Assembly: GCA_043760535.1 (NCBI GenBank)
Contig: JAYUOV010000228.1
Coordinates: 1-31,781 of the forward strand
Direction of reading: 5' to 3'
From: JAZKFT01 sp043760535
GTDB lineage: Bacteria; Bacteroidota; Bacteroidia; Chitinophagales; Chitinophagaceae
Length of the DNA stretch: 31,781 nucleotides
The notes beneath the pieces were generated by a model. That model did no database searches. It was given only the letters and a program-made list of their open reading frames with translations, and was not told where the DNA came from. Positions 16,274 to 23,556 of this stretch are shown here, one piece after another (positions within the stretch are counted from its first letter, which is position 1; every line of letters starts with the position of its first letter). A program made the position numbers and the translations under genes.

Positions 16274-17662
16274 ATGAAAAAAGTAAAAATCATCATAACA
16301 GTTGGCCTGTTCGTTTTTGTGGCAGCATGTTTTAATAAGAAAGCAGCTGTGGATATCATTGTTTCAGCCAAACCAATAGCAATACCTGCACAGCAGCAGT
16401 ACCCCGGCGATGCAGAAAAAGGCTATTGGTATTTGGTAGAAGGCGACTATTTAAAGAGTGGCATCCCCTTTAGTTTTTTTAAACTAAGCGGCATTAAAGA
16501 GAATGAAAATTATTTGCGTAGAAGAGGGGCAAATGCTACCATTCCATTTAATTATACTTTGGTAAACGCCCCAAATGGAGAACAGGTTGTTTCACCCAAC
16601 TGCCTCTATTGCCATGCACAAAAATTTGGCGATAACCTTATTGTAGGTCTTGGCAATTCGCTAAGCGATTATACCATGCCACAGGATGCTACTATGGGTA
16701 TTATGGAAATGGCAGTAAAAGCCATGGGATCTAAAAAAACAGAAGCTGCCATGCCACTTATAAAAGCTGCAAAAGCTGCAAACCCCTATCTGGTGGCCGA
16801 ATGCAAAGGTGTAAATGTGGCCGACAGATTAACAGCCGTTTTATCTGCTCACAGAGATCCGGTAACTTTTAAATGGATAGATGAAGAACAACTAAAAATA
16901 CCCGCAGAACTAATACCTACCGATGTGCCTGCATGGTGGCTGCTCAAGAAAAAAAATGCCATGTTTTACAGTGGCTTTGGCCGTGGCGATTTTCCCAGAT
17001 TTTTAATGGCCTCTAACCTACTTACCGTTAGCGATACTGCAGAAAGTGCCGAAGTGTTGACTCATTTTAATGATGTGCTGGCTTACTTGTACAGCATCAA
17101 GCCACCTAAATATCCTAAAGCTGTTAATAAAACATTGGCTGCCAATGGCAAAGCCCTTTTCGAAGAAAACTGCAGCCGCTGCCACGGCACTTATGGCGAA
17201 AAAGAAACTTATCCAAACCTGCTCATACCATCGCACATTATTAAAACCGATTCTATGCTGGTAATGAGCAATTACAGTACGCCGGAATTTTTACAATGGT
17301 TTAAAAAAAGCTGGTTTACCACAGGTGCAAGGCCAGCCGATTTAGTACCATTTAAAGGTTACATAGCACCACCGCTTGATGGCGTTTGGTGTACTGCTCC
17401 ATACCTGCACAATGCTTCTGTACCCAATCTGGAAACATTGCTAAACAGTACTCTTCGCCCTACTTTTTGGAGCCGGAATTTTGAAGTGCAACAATATGAT
17501 TATGAAAATGTGGGCTGGCAATTTGAAGCCAAAGACAAGCAATACACCAGAAGCACTTACAACACCACGCTAAAAGGTTACAGCAATAGTGGCCATTACT
17601 TTGGCGATAAACTTACCAATGAAGAAAGAAAGGCCGTGATAGAATATTTGAAAACTTTGTAG
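16274..17662 (+). CDS. Di-heme cytochrome c lipoprotein, RoxA/peroxidase-like
   Basis: A 462-residue exported protein. The start MKKVKIIITVGLFVFVAAC gives a lipoprotein signal with the lipid Cys at 19; an upstream in-frame ATG at 16226 would bury it, so 16274 is chosen. Two heme c motifs are present, CLYCH (110-114) and CSRCH (300-304). Between 361 and 390 the sequence KGYIAPPLDGVWCTAPYLHN followed by ASVPNLETLL matches the conserved C-terminal element of the RoxA/di-heme peroxidase-like family. It probably acts at the periplasmic face of a membrane in redox chemistry; the substrate is unknown and rubber oxygenase activity should not be assumed. It is divergent from the RIC-like gene and may share its operator, linking it to low-oxygen respiration. 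Confidence 0.75.
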   Translation: MKKVKIIITVGLFVFVAACFNKKAAVDIIVSAKPIAIPAQQQYPGDAEKGYWYLVEGDYLKSGIPFSFFKLSGIKENENYLRRRGANATIPFNYTLVNAPNGEQVVSPNCLYCHAQKFGDNLIVGLGNSLSDYTMPQDATMGIMEMAVKAMGSKKTEAAMPLIKAAKAANPYLVAECKGVNVADRLTAVLSAHRDPVTFKWIDEEQLKIPAELIPTDVPAWWLLKKKNAMFYSGFGRGDFPRFLMASNLLTVSDTAESAEVLTHFNDVLAYLYSIKPPKYPKAVNKTLAANGKALFEENCSRCHGTYGEKETYPNLLIPSHIIKTDSMLVMSNYSTPEFLQWFKKSWFTTGARPADLVPFKGYIAPPLDGVWCTAPYLHNASVPNLETLLNSTLRPTFWSRNFEVQQYDYENVGWQFEAKDKQYTRSTYNTTLKGYSNSGHYFGDKLTNEERKAVIEYLKTL

Positions 17663-17725
17663 CCACGTATTTTTTAAAAAACATCACAAAAAAATAATAC
17701 TAAAAACCAGGTAAGACTTACGCAG

Positions 17726-17752
17726 ATGTGCCGGCCAATAGCCTGTGCACAT
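17726..17752 (+). other. Imperfect hairpin just before mgtE
   Basis: ATGTGC (17726-17731) pairs with GCACAT (17747-17752), and GGC (17733-17735) pairs with GCC (17741-17743) around CAATA. It ends 11 bases before the mgtE ATG. It could be an operator or a small leader structure. It does not resemble a known magnesium riboswitch. Confidence 0.35.
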
Positions 17753-17763
17753 AACTTTACCCC

Positions 17764-19158
17764 ATGAGCGAAGAACTAATAAAGGAGCATACCATTGATG
17801 AACAATTTGAGCAAATTATTACCACCGACGACAGGCTGGCCATCAAAGAATTTCTCGACGATCAGAACATTAGCGATGTTGCCAACCTGATTTACGAATA
17901 CAAGGAACATGAGGCCATGATTATTGCCAACCTCAGTATCAACAGGGCTTCCAGCGTTTTTAAGATTCTGGACTTGGCCGAGCAAAAACGTATTATTACC
18001 GAGCTGCCACCATTTAAAACAGCAGAACTACTAAATGAATTACCAGCCGATGACCGCACCGATTTTTTAGCAGAGCTACCCAGCAATGTGGTGAGAGAAC
18101 TGATAAAACTCCTGGATCCCGAAGAACGAAAAATAACACTCTCACTATTAGGCTATCCCGAAAATTCCGTCGGCCGCCTTATGACGCCGGACTATGTGTA
18201 TGTATATGAACACAACACGGTGGAAGAAGTGTTTGGCACCATTCGCCGCTTTGGTAAAAACTCCGAAACGGTAGATGTGATTTATGTGATTAATAACAAA
18301 GGCGAACTGCTGGACGATATCCGGATAAGAGATATTATTCTGGCTTCGCCGGATATGCTGGTAAGCGAACTAATGGATGAAAGGGTAATAACATTACACG
18401 CCGACGACGACCAGGAAAGTGCTTACGAAATATTTAAAATGAACAACCGGGTAGCTGTGCCGGTAGTTAGTAAAAGCAATAAACTACTCGGCATTGTAAC
18501 TATAGATGATGTGCTGTGGGTAGCCAGCGAAGAATTTAGCGAAGACATGCAAATGATGGGCGGTACACAGGCATTGGATGAGCCGTATCTGGATACGCCC
18601 ATTTTAAAGCTTTTTAAAAAAAGGGTAGGCTGGCTGGTCGTTTTGTTTTTAGGCGAATTACTCACCGCTTCTGTAATGCAGTATTACGAAGGCGAAATAC
18701 AAAAATTTGTAGTGCTGGTTTTGTTTATCCCACTCATTATAAGCAGTGGTGGCAATAGCGGTTCGCAGGCAAGTACATTGGTAATACAGGCTTTGGCCAC
18801 CGGCCACCTAACCATTGCAGATTGGTGGAAAGTGCTTCGGAGAGAACTAATAAGTGGCATCCTACTGGGCTTCACACTCGGTATGGTAGGCTTTTTTCGG
18901 GTATTAGTCTGGAACGGAATCTTCCCAAATGTGTACGGCCCCCATTATTTAGCCGTAGGCATGGTAGTGGGTTTTACACTTTTAGGCATTGTGCTTTGGG
19001 GCACATTAGCAGGCAGTATGTTGCCATTATTACTTAAAAGATTAGGTGCCGATCCTGCCGTAAGTTCCGCTCCTTTTGTAGCTACTTTGGTAGATGTAAC
19101 CGGGCTGGTCATTTATTTTTCGGTAGCGTATTTGCTGTTGGGTAGTTTAATGGGCTAG
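17764..19158 (+). CDS. mgtE: Magnesium transporter MgtE
   Basis: A 464-residue Mg2+ channel of the MgtE family. Residues ~1-135 form the helical N domain (ELPPFKTAELLNELPADDRT, LLDPEERKITLSLLGYPENS), ~136-255 a pair of CBS domains (VGRLMTPDYVYV, VSELMDERVITL), and ~275-464 the membrane domain with about five helices. FIPLIISSGGNSGSQASTLV is the conserved pore region. Length is normal. Cytoplasmic Mg2+ bound to the N and CBS domains closes the channel. It is a single gene; a GCTTTTTA/TAAAAAGC hairpin starts right after the stop. Confidence 0.96.
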   Translation: MSEELIKEHTIDEQFEQIITTDDRLAIKEFLDDQNISDVANLIYEYKEHEAMIIANLSINRASSVFKILDLAEQKRIITELPPFKTAELLNELPADDRTDFLAELPSNVVRELIKLLDPEERKITLSLLGYPENSVGRLMTPDYVYVYEHNTVEEVFGTIRRFGKNSETVDVIYVINNKGELLDDIRIRDIILASPDMLVSELMDERVITLHADDDQESAYEIFKMNNRVAVPVVSKSNKLLGIVTIDDVLWVASEEFSEDMQMMGGTQALDEPYLDTPILKLFKKRVGWLVVLFLGELLTASVMQYYEGEIQKFVVLVLFIPLIISSGGNSGSQASTLVIQALATGHLTIADWWKVLRRELISGILLGFTLGMVGFFRVLVWNGIFPNVYGPHYLAVGMVVGFTLLGIVLWGTLAGSMLPLLLKRLGADPAVSSAPFVATLVDVTGLVIYFSVAYLLLGSLMG

Positions 19159-19179
19159 GCTTTTTAAACCATAAAAAGC
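19159..19179 (+). terminator. Hairpin after mgtE
   Basis: GCTTTTTA (19159-19166) and TAAAAAGC (19172-19179) form an 8-bp stem with a 5-base loop directly after the mgtE TAG. It is AT-rich and has no T-tract immediately after it (a T8 run follows at ~19196), so termination is plausible but weak. Confidence 0.4.
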
Positions 19180-19300
19180 TGATTCTGTAAACTGATTTTT
19201 TTTAATTTGGAAACCAGCTAAAGCCTTGCCGTGATTGAGAGATATTGGTTCCGTATGTACGGATTCATCAGGTGTAACCCAAATTATAGCATATTTTATA

Positions 19301-19447
19301 TGCCCCATCGGGGCAACATGTTTGTAGCATGTCATGTTCAAAAATGTCGATGGCGTGCCGTAGGTACGCCACCAATGTAGGGTAGCCACTATGTGGCGAA
19401 TCCCAAGATCTTTATTCCATTCTACAAACAGGTAGTGCCTATGGCAC
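19301..19447. repeat. Multi-hairpin element
   Basis: Five compact hairpins follow one another: TGCCCC-ATC-GGGGCA (19301-19315), ACATG-TTTGTAG-CATGT (19316-19332), TGGCGTgCCGTAGGtACGCCA (19351-19371), GCCAC-TAT-GTGGC (19385-19397) and GTGCC-TAT-GGCAC (19435-19447). A 9-bp inverted repeat, TGTTTGTAG (19319-19327) and CTACAAACA (19422-19430), spans the middle hairpins. No coding frame explains it. Similar hairpin arrays with CTACAAACA linkers are, from memory, dispersed in Bacteroidota genomes; this cannot be confirmed here. Confidence 0.6.
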
Positions 19448-19520
19448 ATATAAAGACAAATAGTGATACACCCGATACATCTTGCTGCTATTATAAAAAC
19501 TTACAGAATCTCCGTTCTTT

Positions 19521-19546
19521 CTGTTACAGTTTTATCTGTTACAGTT
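19521..19546. repeat. Direct repeat CTGTTACAGTT, two copies
   Basis: CTGTTACAGTT occurs at 19521-19531 and 19536-19546, 15 bases apart. The second copy abuts the REP-like palindrome at 19547. Function unknown. Confidence 0.5.
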
Positions 19547-19565
19547 AGACGCCAGCATGGCGTCT
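19547..19565. repeat. REP-like palindrome, possible glycosyltransferase terminator
   Basis: AGACGCC (19547-19553), loop AGCAT, GGCGTCT (19559-19565), continued by CTACA on the right. Read on the minus strand it starts TGTAGAGACGCC, like the TGTAGGAACACGCC of the palindrome at 2631-2664. It lies 36 bases after the minus-strand glycosyltransferase stop and may end that transcript. Confidence 0.5.
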
Positions 19566-19600
19566 CTACAAAAATGTCTGAAAATCATAAATCCGAAATC

Positions 19601-20353
19601 TTACACCAGTTCCGGCTTCTTTAGTTTAATAGAATACTTCTTAAACATCGATTGCCACTTCAGCATCAGCACACCCAAAATACCTTCTTTAATAATGCCT
19701 TTATTCATTTTGCTGTGGCCAAGCTTGCGGTCTTTAAAAGTAATGGGCACTTCTTTTATGGTAAAGCCAAGCTTCCAGGCAGCAAACTTCATTTCTATCT
19801 GAAAGGCGTAGCCAATAAAACTAATGCTATTAAAATTAATGGCTTCCAGCACTTCTTTGCGGTAACATACAAAACCCGCCGTAGAATCTTTTACCGGTAT
19901 AAATGTAATAATGCGAGTATATAGCGATGCTCCTTTAGAAAGAAAAATCCTTTGCCATGGCCAGTTTTCTACCATTCCTCCAGGTATATAACGGCTACCT
20001 ACGCTTAAATCGGCGCCACCTTCTTTGCAGGCAGCTACCAAACGTATCAGATCTTTAGGGTTGTGGCTAAAATCGGCGTCCATTTCGCATATAAATTGGT
20101 AACTTCTTTGCAGGCACCATTTAAAACCGTGTATGTAGGCGGTGCCCAAACCCAATTTTCCTTTTCTTTCTTCTATAAAAAGTTGGCCTGCATATTCCTG
20201 CTGCATATTTTTAACAATACCCGCAGTACCATCTGGCGAACCATCGTCTATAATCAATACATGAAACCCATGCTGTAGCTGAAATACGGCACGTATAATG
20301 TGTTCAACGTTTTCTTTCTCGTTGTAAGTAGGTATAATAACTATGTTTTTCAA
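19601..20353 (-). CDS. GT2-family glycosyltransferase, polyprenol-phosphate mannosyltransferase-like
   Basis: A ~250-residue GT-A glycosyltransferase. NIVIIPTYNEKENVEHII opens the fold, VLIIDDGSPDGT binds the nucleotide sugar, EMDADFSHNPKDL contains the metal-binding DxD, and SVGSRYIPGG with the later GYAFQIEMKFAAWKLG are hallmarks of the dolichol-phosphate mannose synthase-like group. It lacks a long C-terminal membrane domain, so it resembles the soluble or peripherally bound short form. It probably makes polyprenyl-phosphate sugar for envelope glycans. There is no ATG in the expected place: I use the TTG at 20353, giving (M)KNIVIIPTYNE. A TTG at 20383 is an alternative that would add 10 residues. 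Confidence 0.88.
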   Translation of the reverse strand: MKNIVIIPTYNEKENVEHIIRAVFQLQHGFHVLIIDDGSPDGTAGIVKNMQQEYAGQLFIEERKGKLGLGTAYIHGFKWCLQRSYQFICEMDADFSHNPKDLIRLVAACKEGGADLSVGSRYIPGGMVENWPWQRIFLSKGASLYTRIITFIPVKDSTAGFVCYRKEVLEAINFNSISFIGYAFQIEMKFAAWKLGFTIKEVPITFKDRKLGHSKMNKGIIKEGILGVLMLKWQSMFKKYSIKLKKPELV

Positions 20354-20438
20354 TAAATAAAGCTGTGAAAGACGAAAATACAATTTCCATTCACAATCCG
20401 AAACAGCGTTTTAAAAGGAATTGTGAAATAATTGAGAA

Positions 20439-20571
20439 CAGTTGGCAGTTTTTCAATAAACAGTTGGCAGTTTAAGGTGGGGTGTTACAGTTTACGAGTT
20501 ACCAAAACAGTTTACACTTTTAAAGCTGCTGAATACGGTTTGCTAACTGCCAACTGATAGACTGCCAACTA
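20439..20571. repeat. Four-copy repeat of CAGTTGGCAGT, two direct and two inverted
   Basis: CAGTTGGCAGT occurs at 20439-20449 and 20461-20471. Its complement ACTGCCAACTG occurs at 20546-20556 and, as ACTGCCAACTA, at 20561-20571. The arrangement (two forward, two reverse) allows large alternative stems. It fills the gap between the glycosyltransferase start and the exonuclease stop. It may be a transcript end or a dispersed repeat. Confidence 0.65.
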
Positions 20572-20576
20572 AAAAA

Positions 20577-21344
20577 CTATTTCTTCAAAAGCATTTTAGT
20601 CAAAATCTCCGTTAGTTTCTGCTTGGTATGTTGCGGAAAATCGCCTTGCATCATCCAGTCGTAATAACTGCGTTCGGCTTTAAGCACATCTTCTACTGGC
20701 TTGCCTTTGTGTTTGCCAAAATTAAAAACCACCACGTTGTTCACCTTGATCATCCGGCGGGCAAAATCCACCACATCTTCTTCGCCAACGGCTTTTAAAA
20801 TACTTTCTACCGTATTACCCAGTTGTGGGTATCTGGCAAGTTGTGCATCCAGCACTTCCCAGGTAGCTATGGCATCGGCCTCCGCACTATGGGCATTCAG
20901 CAGTTCTTTACCACAATAAAATTTTAAAGCAGCGGTAAGCGTACGTTGCTCCATTAGGTGAAATATTTTTTGGGCATCCAGGCATTTTCTTTTATCAAAC
21001 TGAAAATCTACACCAGCCCTTAAAAATTCTTCTACCAATAATGGTATATCAAACTTGTTACTGTTATAACCCCCAAGGTCGCAATTTTCTAGAAATTGCT
21101 TTATTTCTCCAGCAGCCTGTTTAAAGGTTAGGGCATCTTTCACCATATCGTTGCTAATGCCATGTATCTCTGTAGAGCCAGGCGGAATGGGCATTTCGGG
21201 GTTTATAAGCTTACGCATTACCTTTTGTGTGCCATCGGGTTTTATCCGCACCATAGCTATTTCTACTATACGATCTGTGCCTATGTTTACACCAGTTGTT
21301 TCCAAATCAAAAAAGGCAATTGGGCGGGATAATTGAATATTCAT
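20577..21344 (-). CDS. DEDDh 3'-5' exonuclease (DnaQ/ExoX-like)
   Basis: A 255-residue exonuclease. The DEDDh active site is complete: D13 and E15 in FFDLETTG, D99 in GYNSNKFDIPLL, H152 and D157 in AHSAEADAIATW. A C-terminal domain (NFGKHKGKPVEDV then YYDWMMQGDFPQHTKQKLTE) resembles the ExoX-like C-terminal module that binds DNA. It acts in DNA proofreading or repair in the cytoplasm; whether it serves the polymerase III holoenzyme or a separate repair role cannot be told. It stands alone, with the repeats at 20439-20571 downstream. Confidence 0.88.
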   Translation of the reverse strand: MNIQLSRPIAFFDLETTGVNIGTDRIVEIAMVRIKPDGTQKVMRKLINPEMPIPPGSTEIHGISNDMVKDALTFKQAAGEIKQFLENCDLGGYNSNKFDIPLLVEEFLRAGVDFQFDKRKCLDAQKIFHLMEQRTLTAALKFYCGKELLNAHSAEADAIATWEVLDAQLARYPQLGNTVESILKAVGEEDVVDFARRMIKVNNVVVFNFGKHKGKPVEDVLKAERSYYDWMMQGDFPQHTKQKLTEILTKMLLKK

Positions 21345-21532
21345 TGAATAAATTTGAATAAATTGTTATGGTAAAATTTACAGGGGAAATTTTCGTTTAG
21401 GTTATTTAAGAATGAGCTAGCAAATTAAGCCTAAAAGCAGCTATTAATAGGCTGTAGCGCAAATTTCTGCAACAAATACGCTTTTATTAAAAATACAAAA
21501 GTAATTTTACTTATAATTTAAAATAAAACAAC
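21345..21532. other. Intergenic region between divergent genes
   Basis: It separates the exonuclease start from the small lipoprotein. TTGAATAAA and TTTGAATAAA occur in tandem near 21344-21362. No exact TAnnTTTG promoter box was found on either strand. Confidence 0.4.
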
Positions 21533-21646
21533 ATGAAGAAGGTTATTACCATTTGCCTCATTACAATTGTCACAGCCCTGCTTTTAAGTTCTTGCGGCTC
21601 TAGCCAAAAGGTAGGCTGCAAGGGCACACAGGGTTTTGTATTGTAA
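21533..21646 (+). CDS. 37-residue lipoprotein
   Basis: MKKVITICLITIVTALLLSS is followed by CGSSQKVGCKGTQGFVL and a stop at 21644. The charged start, hydrophobic core and LLLSSC lipobox are a clean lipoprotein signal, leaving a mature peptide of about 17 residues with two cysteines (lipid Cys plus one in GCKGT). Very small lipoproteins of this style are frequent in Bacteroidota, function unknown. It precedes the YtxJ gene by 45 bases and could be co-transcribed with it. Confidence 0.7.
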   Translation: MKKVITICLITIVTALLLSSCGSSQKVGCKGTQGFVL

Positions 21647-21691
21647 TTGCAACTAAAAAATAAATTTTTGTAAAAATAAACTCAAACATCA

Positions 21692-22030
21692 GTGAATTGG
21701 ATAGAACTCTCCGAAGAGCAACAGTTAAACAGCATTAAAGAAAAGTCGAAAATTACACCACAGCTTATTTTTAAACACAGCACCAGATGCTCTATAAGTT
21801 CGGTGGCTAAAAACAGGCTCGAAAAAGCACAACACCCCAATGGTGTTGATTTTTACTTGCTTGATCTATTAAAGCACCGAAACATCAGCCATAAAATTGC
21901 TTTAGACTTTGATGTGTTTCACGAAAGCCCGCAAGTATTGCTCATAAGCAATGGAGCATGTATGTACGACGAAAGCCATAGTGGCATCACCATGGGCGAA
22001 ATAGTAGATCAGGTAACAGCACTAACCTGA
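21692..22030 (+). CDS. ytxJ: Bacilliredoxin, YtxJ family
   Basis: A 112-residue thioredoxin-fold protein of the YtxJ (BrxC-type) family. FKHSTRCSISSVAKNRLEK carries the single redox cysteine (C33) in a T-R-C-x-I-S setting; many relatives have TRCPIS. It is expected to remove bacillithiol from mixed disulfides on proteins. A cis loop-like SPQVLLISNG follows, with DESHSGIT before the last helix. The start is GTG at 21692, which gives the family's N-terminal MNWIELSEEQQL. A T-rich intrinsic terminator follows at 22058-22082. Confidence 0.88.
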   Translation: MNWIELSEEQQLNSIKEKSKITPQLIFKHSTRCSISSVAKNRLEKAQHPNGVDFYLLDLLKHRNISHKIALDFDVFHESPQVLLISNGACMYDESHSGITMGEIVDQVTALT

Positions 22031-22057
22031 TTTTTTACAAAAGATTTTTTTATACCC

Positions 22058-22082
22058 AAGCCATGATTTTCGTGGCTTTTTT
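22058..22082 (+). terminator. Intrinsic terminator after ytxJ
   Basis: AAGCCA (22058-22063) and TGGCTT (22073-22078) form a stem with a 9-base loop, running into a T6 tract (22077-22082), 28 bases after the ytxJ stop. Confidence 0.7.
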
Positions 22083-22139
22083 AATTTTAGGCTAAAGAAA
22101 AACGAAACATAAAATGCTATTTTCACAATGCTTAATTTT

Positions 22140-22156
22140 TCTTAACTAAGTTAAGA
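22140..22156. promoter_or_regulatory. Palindromic operator before the NAD(P)-binding gene
   Basis: TCTTAACTAAGTTAAGA is a perfect 8-1-8 palindrome ending 41 bases before the ATG at 22198. The position suits a repressor or activator site for the single downstream gene. The binding protein is not identified. Confidence 0.55.
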
Positions 22157-22197
22157 TTTAAGGTATTTCTTACTAACAATATTTATACAACACCCTT

Positions 22198-22830
22198 ATG
22201 ATCATCACCATTTTTGGTGCTACCGGTATGGTAGGCAAAGAACTAGTGCTGCATTGCCAGGCTAAAGGATTTACGGTAAGGGCCTTTGGCCGAAATATAG
22301 AAAACTTGATAGATAAAGACTTGCAAGACGATAATTTTACAGTAATAAAAGGCGGCGTATTTAATGCCAGCGATGTGCTAAAAGCCATTACAGGTGCGGA
22401 TGCTGTACTTACCGCTCTCGGAGGTGCGGCCAATGGAACCGATGTAACAAGAAGCCTTGGCATTAAAAATATTATTGCCCAAATGCAGAAGGCCGGCGTA
22501 AAAAGAATTATAAGTGTAGGTGGGTTGGGTGTACTAAATGCCGATGAAAATACGCTAGTGCTACATTCAGCCAATTACCCAGCCCAGTTGCTAGCCGTAG
22601 GGCAAGAACACCTAAAAGCATACGAATATTTAGCTGCCAGCAATACCGATTGGACATTTGTATGCCCACCCAATATTTTACCCAAAGCCGCCAATGGCAT
22701 ATATGTAACACATGCCAACTACCCTACTAAGGGATCGGTAATAAACGCCGGCAATCTTGCCCTCTTTATGGTTCAGGAAATAACGAAGAATGGGTTTGTA
22801 AAGCAGCGGGTTGGCATTTCGAATGAATAG
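22198..22830 (+). CDS. NAD(P)-binding protein of the NmrA-like atypical SDR group
   Basis: A 210-residue Rossmann-fold protein. MIITIFGATGMVGKELVLHC gives the nucleotide-binding GxxGxxG (G7-G10-G13). VRAFGRNIENL fits an NADP-preferring turn, GADAVLTALGG and VKRIISVGGLGVLN are further core strands, and there is no classical YxxxK catalytic pair. Such YwnB/NmrA-like proteins act as NAD(P)H-binding reductases or redox sensors; the substrate is unknown. Length and start fit the family. A single-gene unit with its own palindromic operator. Confidence 0.85.
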   Translation: MIITIFGATGMVGKELVLHCQAKGFTVRAFGRNIENLIDKDLQDDNFTVIKGGVFNASDVLKAITGADAVLTALGGAANGTDVTRSLGIKNIIAQMQKAGVKRIISVGGLGVLNADENTLVLHSANYPAQLLAVGQEHLKAYEYLAASNTDWTFVCPPNILPKAANGIYVTHANYPTKGSVINAGNLALFMVQEITKNGFVKQRVGISNE

Positions 22831-22851
22831 GGGCAAAGGGGTAAGGGTAAG

Positions 22852-22869
22852 GTTTAGGGTTTAGGGTTT
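22852..22869. repeat. Short TTTAGGG repeat
   Basis: GTTTAGGGTTTAGGGTTT follows the NAD(P)-binding gene after G/A-rich sequence. It is a simple repeat of a 7-base unit, similar to plant telomeric repeats by chance. Confidence 0.5.
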
Positions 22870-22936
22870 CCATAAGCCGTAATTAAAATTTTAAAATTGG
22901 TTCACCAAGCTTCCGATTATAAACAGATTTTGTGGC

Positions 22937-22978
22937 TTGTTCCTTGAACCTTGTTCCTTGAACCTTGTTCCTTGAACC
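22937..22978. repeat. 14-base tandem repeat, three copies
   Basis: TTGTTCCTTGAACC is repeated three times (22937-22950, 22951-22964, 22965-22978) without change just before the tRNA-Leu promoter. TTCCTTGAA is itself an imperfect palindrome. Copy number is likely to vary between strains. Confidence 0.75.
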
Positions 22979-22996
22979 TTGCTGCTTAATATTTGC

Positions 22997-23028
22997 TTTG
23001 GCCAAAAAAGCTTAAGCCCATACATTTG
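22997..23028 (+). promoter_or_regulatory. Promoter of tRNA-Leu
   Basis: TTTG (22997-23000), 20 bases of spacer, TACATTTG (23021-23028): a full match to the Bacteroidota TTTG / TAnnTTTG promoter. The mature tRNA starts 19 bases after the -7 box. Confidence 0.75.
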
Positions 23029-23046
23029 CCAACCTAAATGTACAAT

Positions 23047-23130
23047 GCCCAAGTGGCGAAATTGGTAGACGCACTATGTTCAGGTCGTAGCATCCGCAAG
23101 GTTGTGCTGGTTCGAATCCAGTCTTGGGCA
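23047..23130 (+). tRNA. tRNA-Leu (anticodon CAG)
   Basis: The acceptor stem GCCCAAG (23047-23053) pairs with CTTGGGC (23123-23129), with A at 23130 as discriminator; CCA is not encoded. The D-arm contains the GG of TTGGTAGA. The anticodon stem CTATG/CGTAG holds the loop TTCAGGT, with anticodon CAG at 23081-23083. A long variable arm and a T-arm with loop TTCGAAT complete a class II leucine tRNA. Confidence 0.97.
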
Positions 23131-23134
23131 CAAA

Positions 23135-23176
23135 AGAGGACAAATCGAAATTTGATTCGGTTTGTCCTCTTTTTTT
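23135..23176 (+). terminator. Intrinsic terminator of tRNA-Leu
   Basis: AGAGGACAAA (23135-23144) pairs with TTTGTCCTCT (23161-23170), followed by T6 (23171-23176). It starts 5 bases after the tRNA. Confidence 0.9.
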
Positions 23177-23556
23177 GTTGAAACCAATGCCCAGACTGTA
23201 TGTGATAGAAACAGATTCGTACAATGTTGTACTTCGATAATGGAATCCATCAAAAAAATCGTTTCAATCATTTAGGGGGTTGGTGGGGCAGTAGCAGGGC
23301 TTTAAATTATAAGTAGATAAAATTCTGCAAAACACTACCTACATACAAAACATACCGACTAAAACCGATTAGAAGAATCCGTTTCAACAGCCCCAATGCT
23401 TGATGCTCAATTTTGCAATGTGTGTAACCAACAGGGGTTGCTTCACAAATACAGAACTTAGGCAAAATATGTGCTTTACGATGTAATGAATGACCAAAAA
23501 ATAAATGTAATTACCGTACTCTTGTAACTTCTCCCCCAATAGAAGAAAAATCATTT
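23177..23556. other. Gene-free region with inverted GAAAC motifs
   Basis: No gene seen. TGTTGAAAC (23176-23184) and GTTTCAACA (23381-23389) are perfect inverted repeats 196 bases apart. GAAACAGATTC (23208-23218) and GAATCCGTTTC (23375-23385) repeat the theme at 10 of 11 positions, and AATCGTTTC (23258-23266) is a shorter copy. GTACAATGTTGTAC (23219-23232) is a 14-base palindrome. The region could hold an operator set or the ends of a small lost element. Confidence 0.4.

Noticed and set aside
22937..22978. CRISPR array
   Set aside because: The 14-base units are directly adjacent with no spacers, and there are no cas genes.
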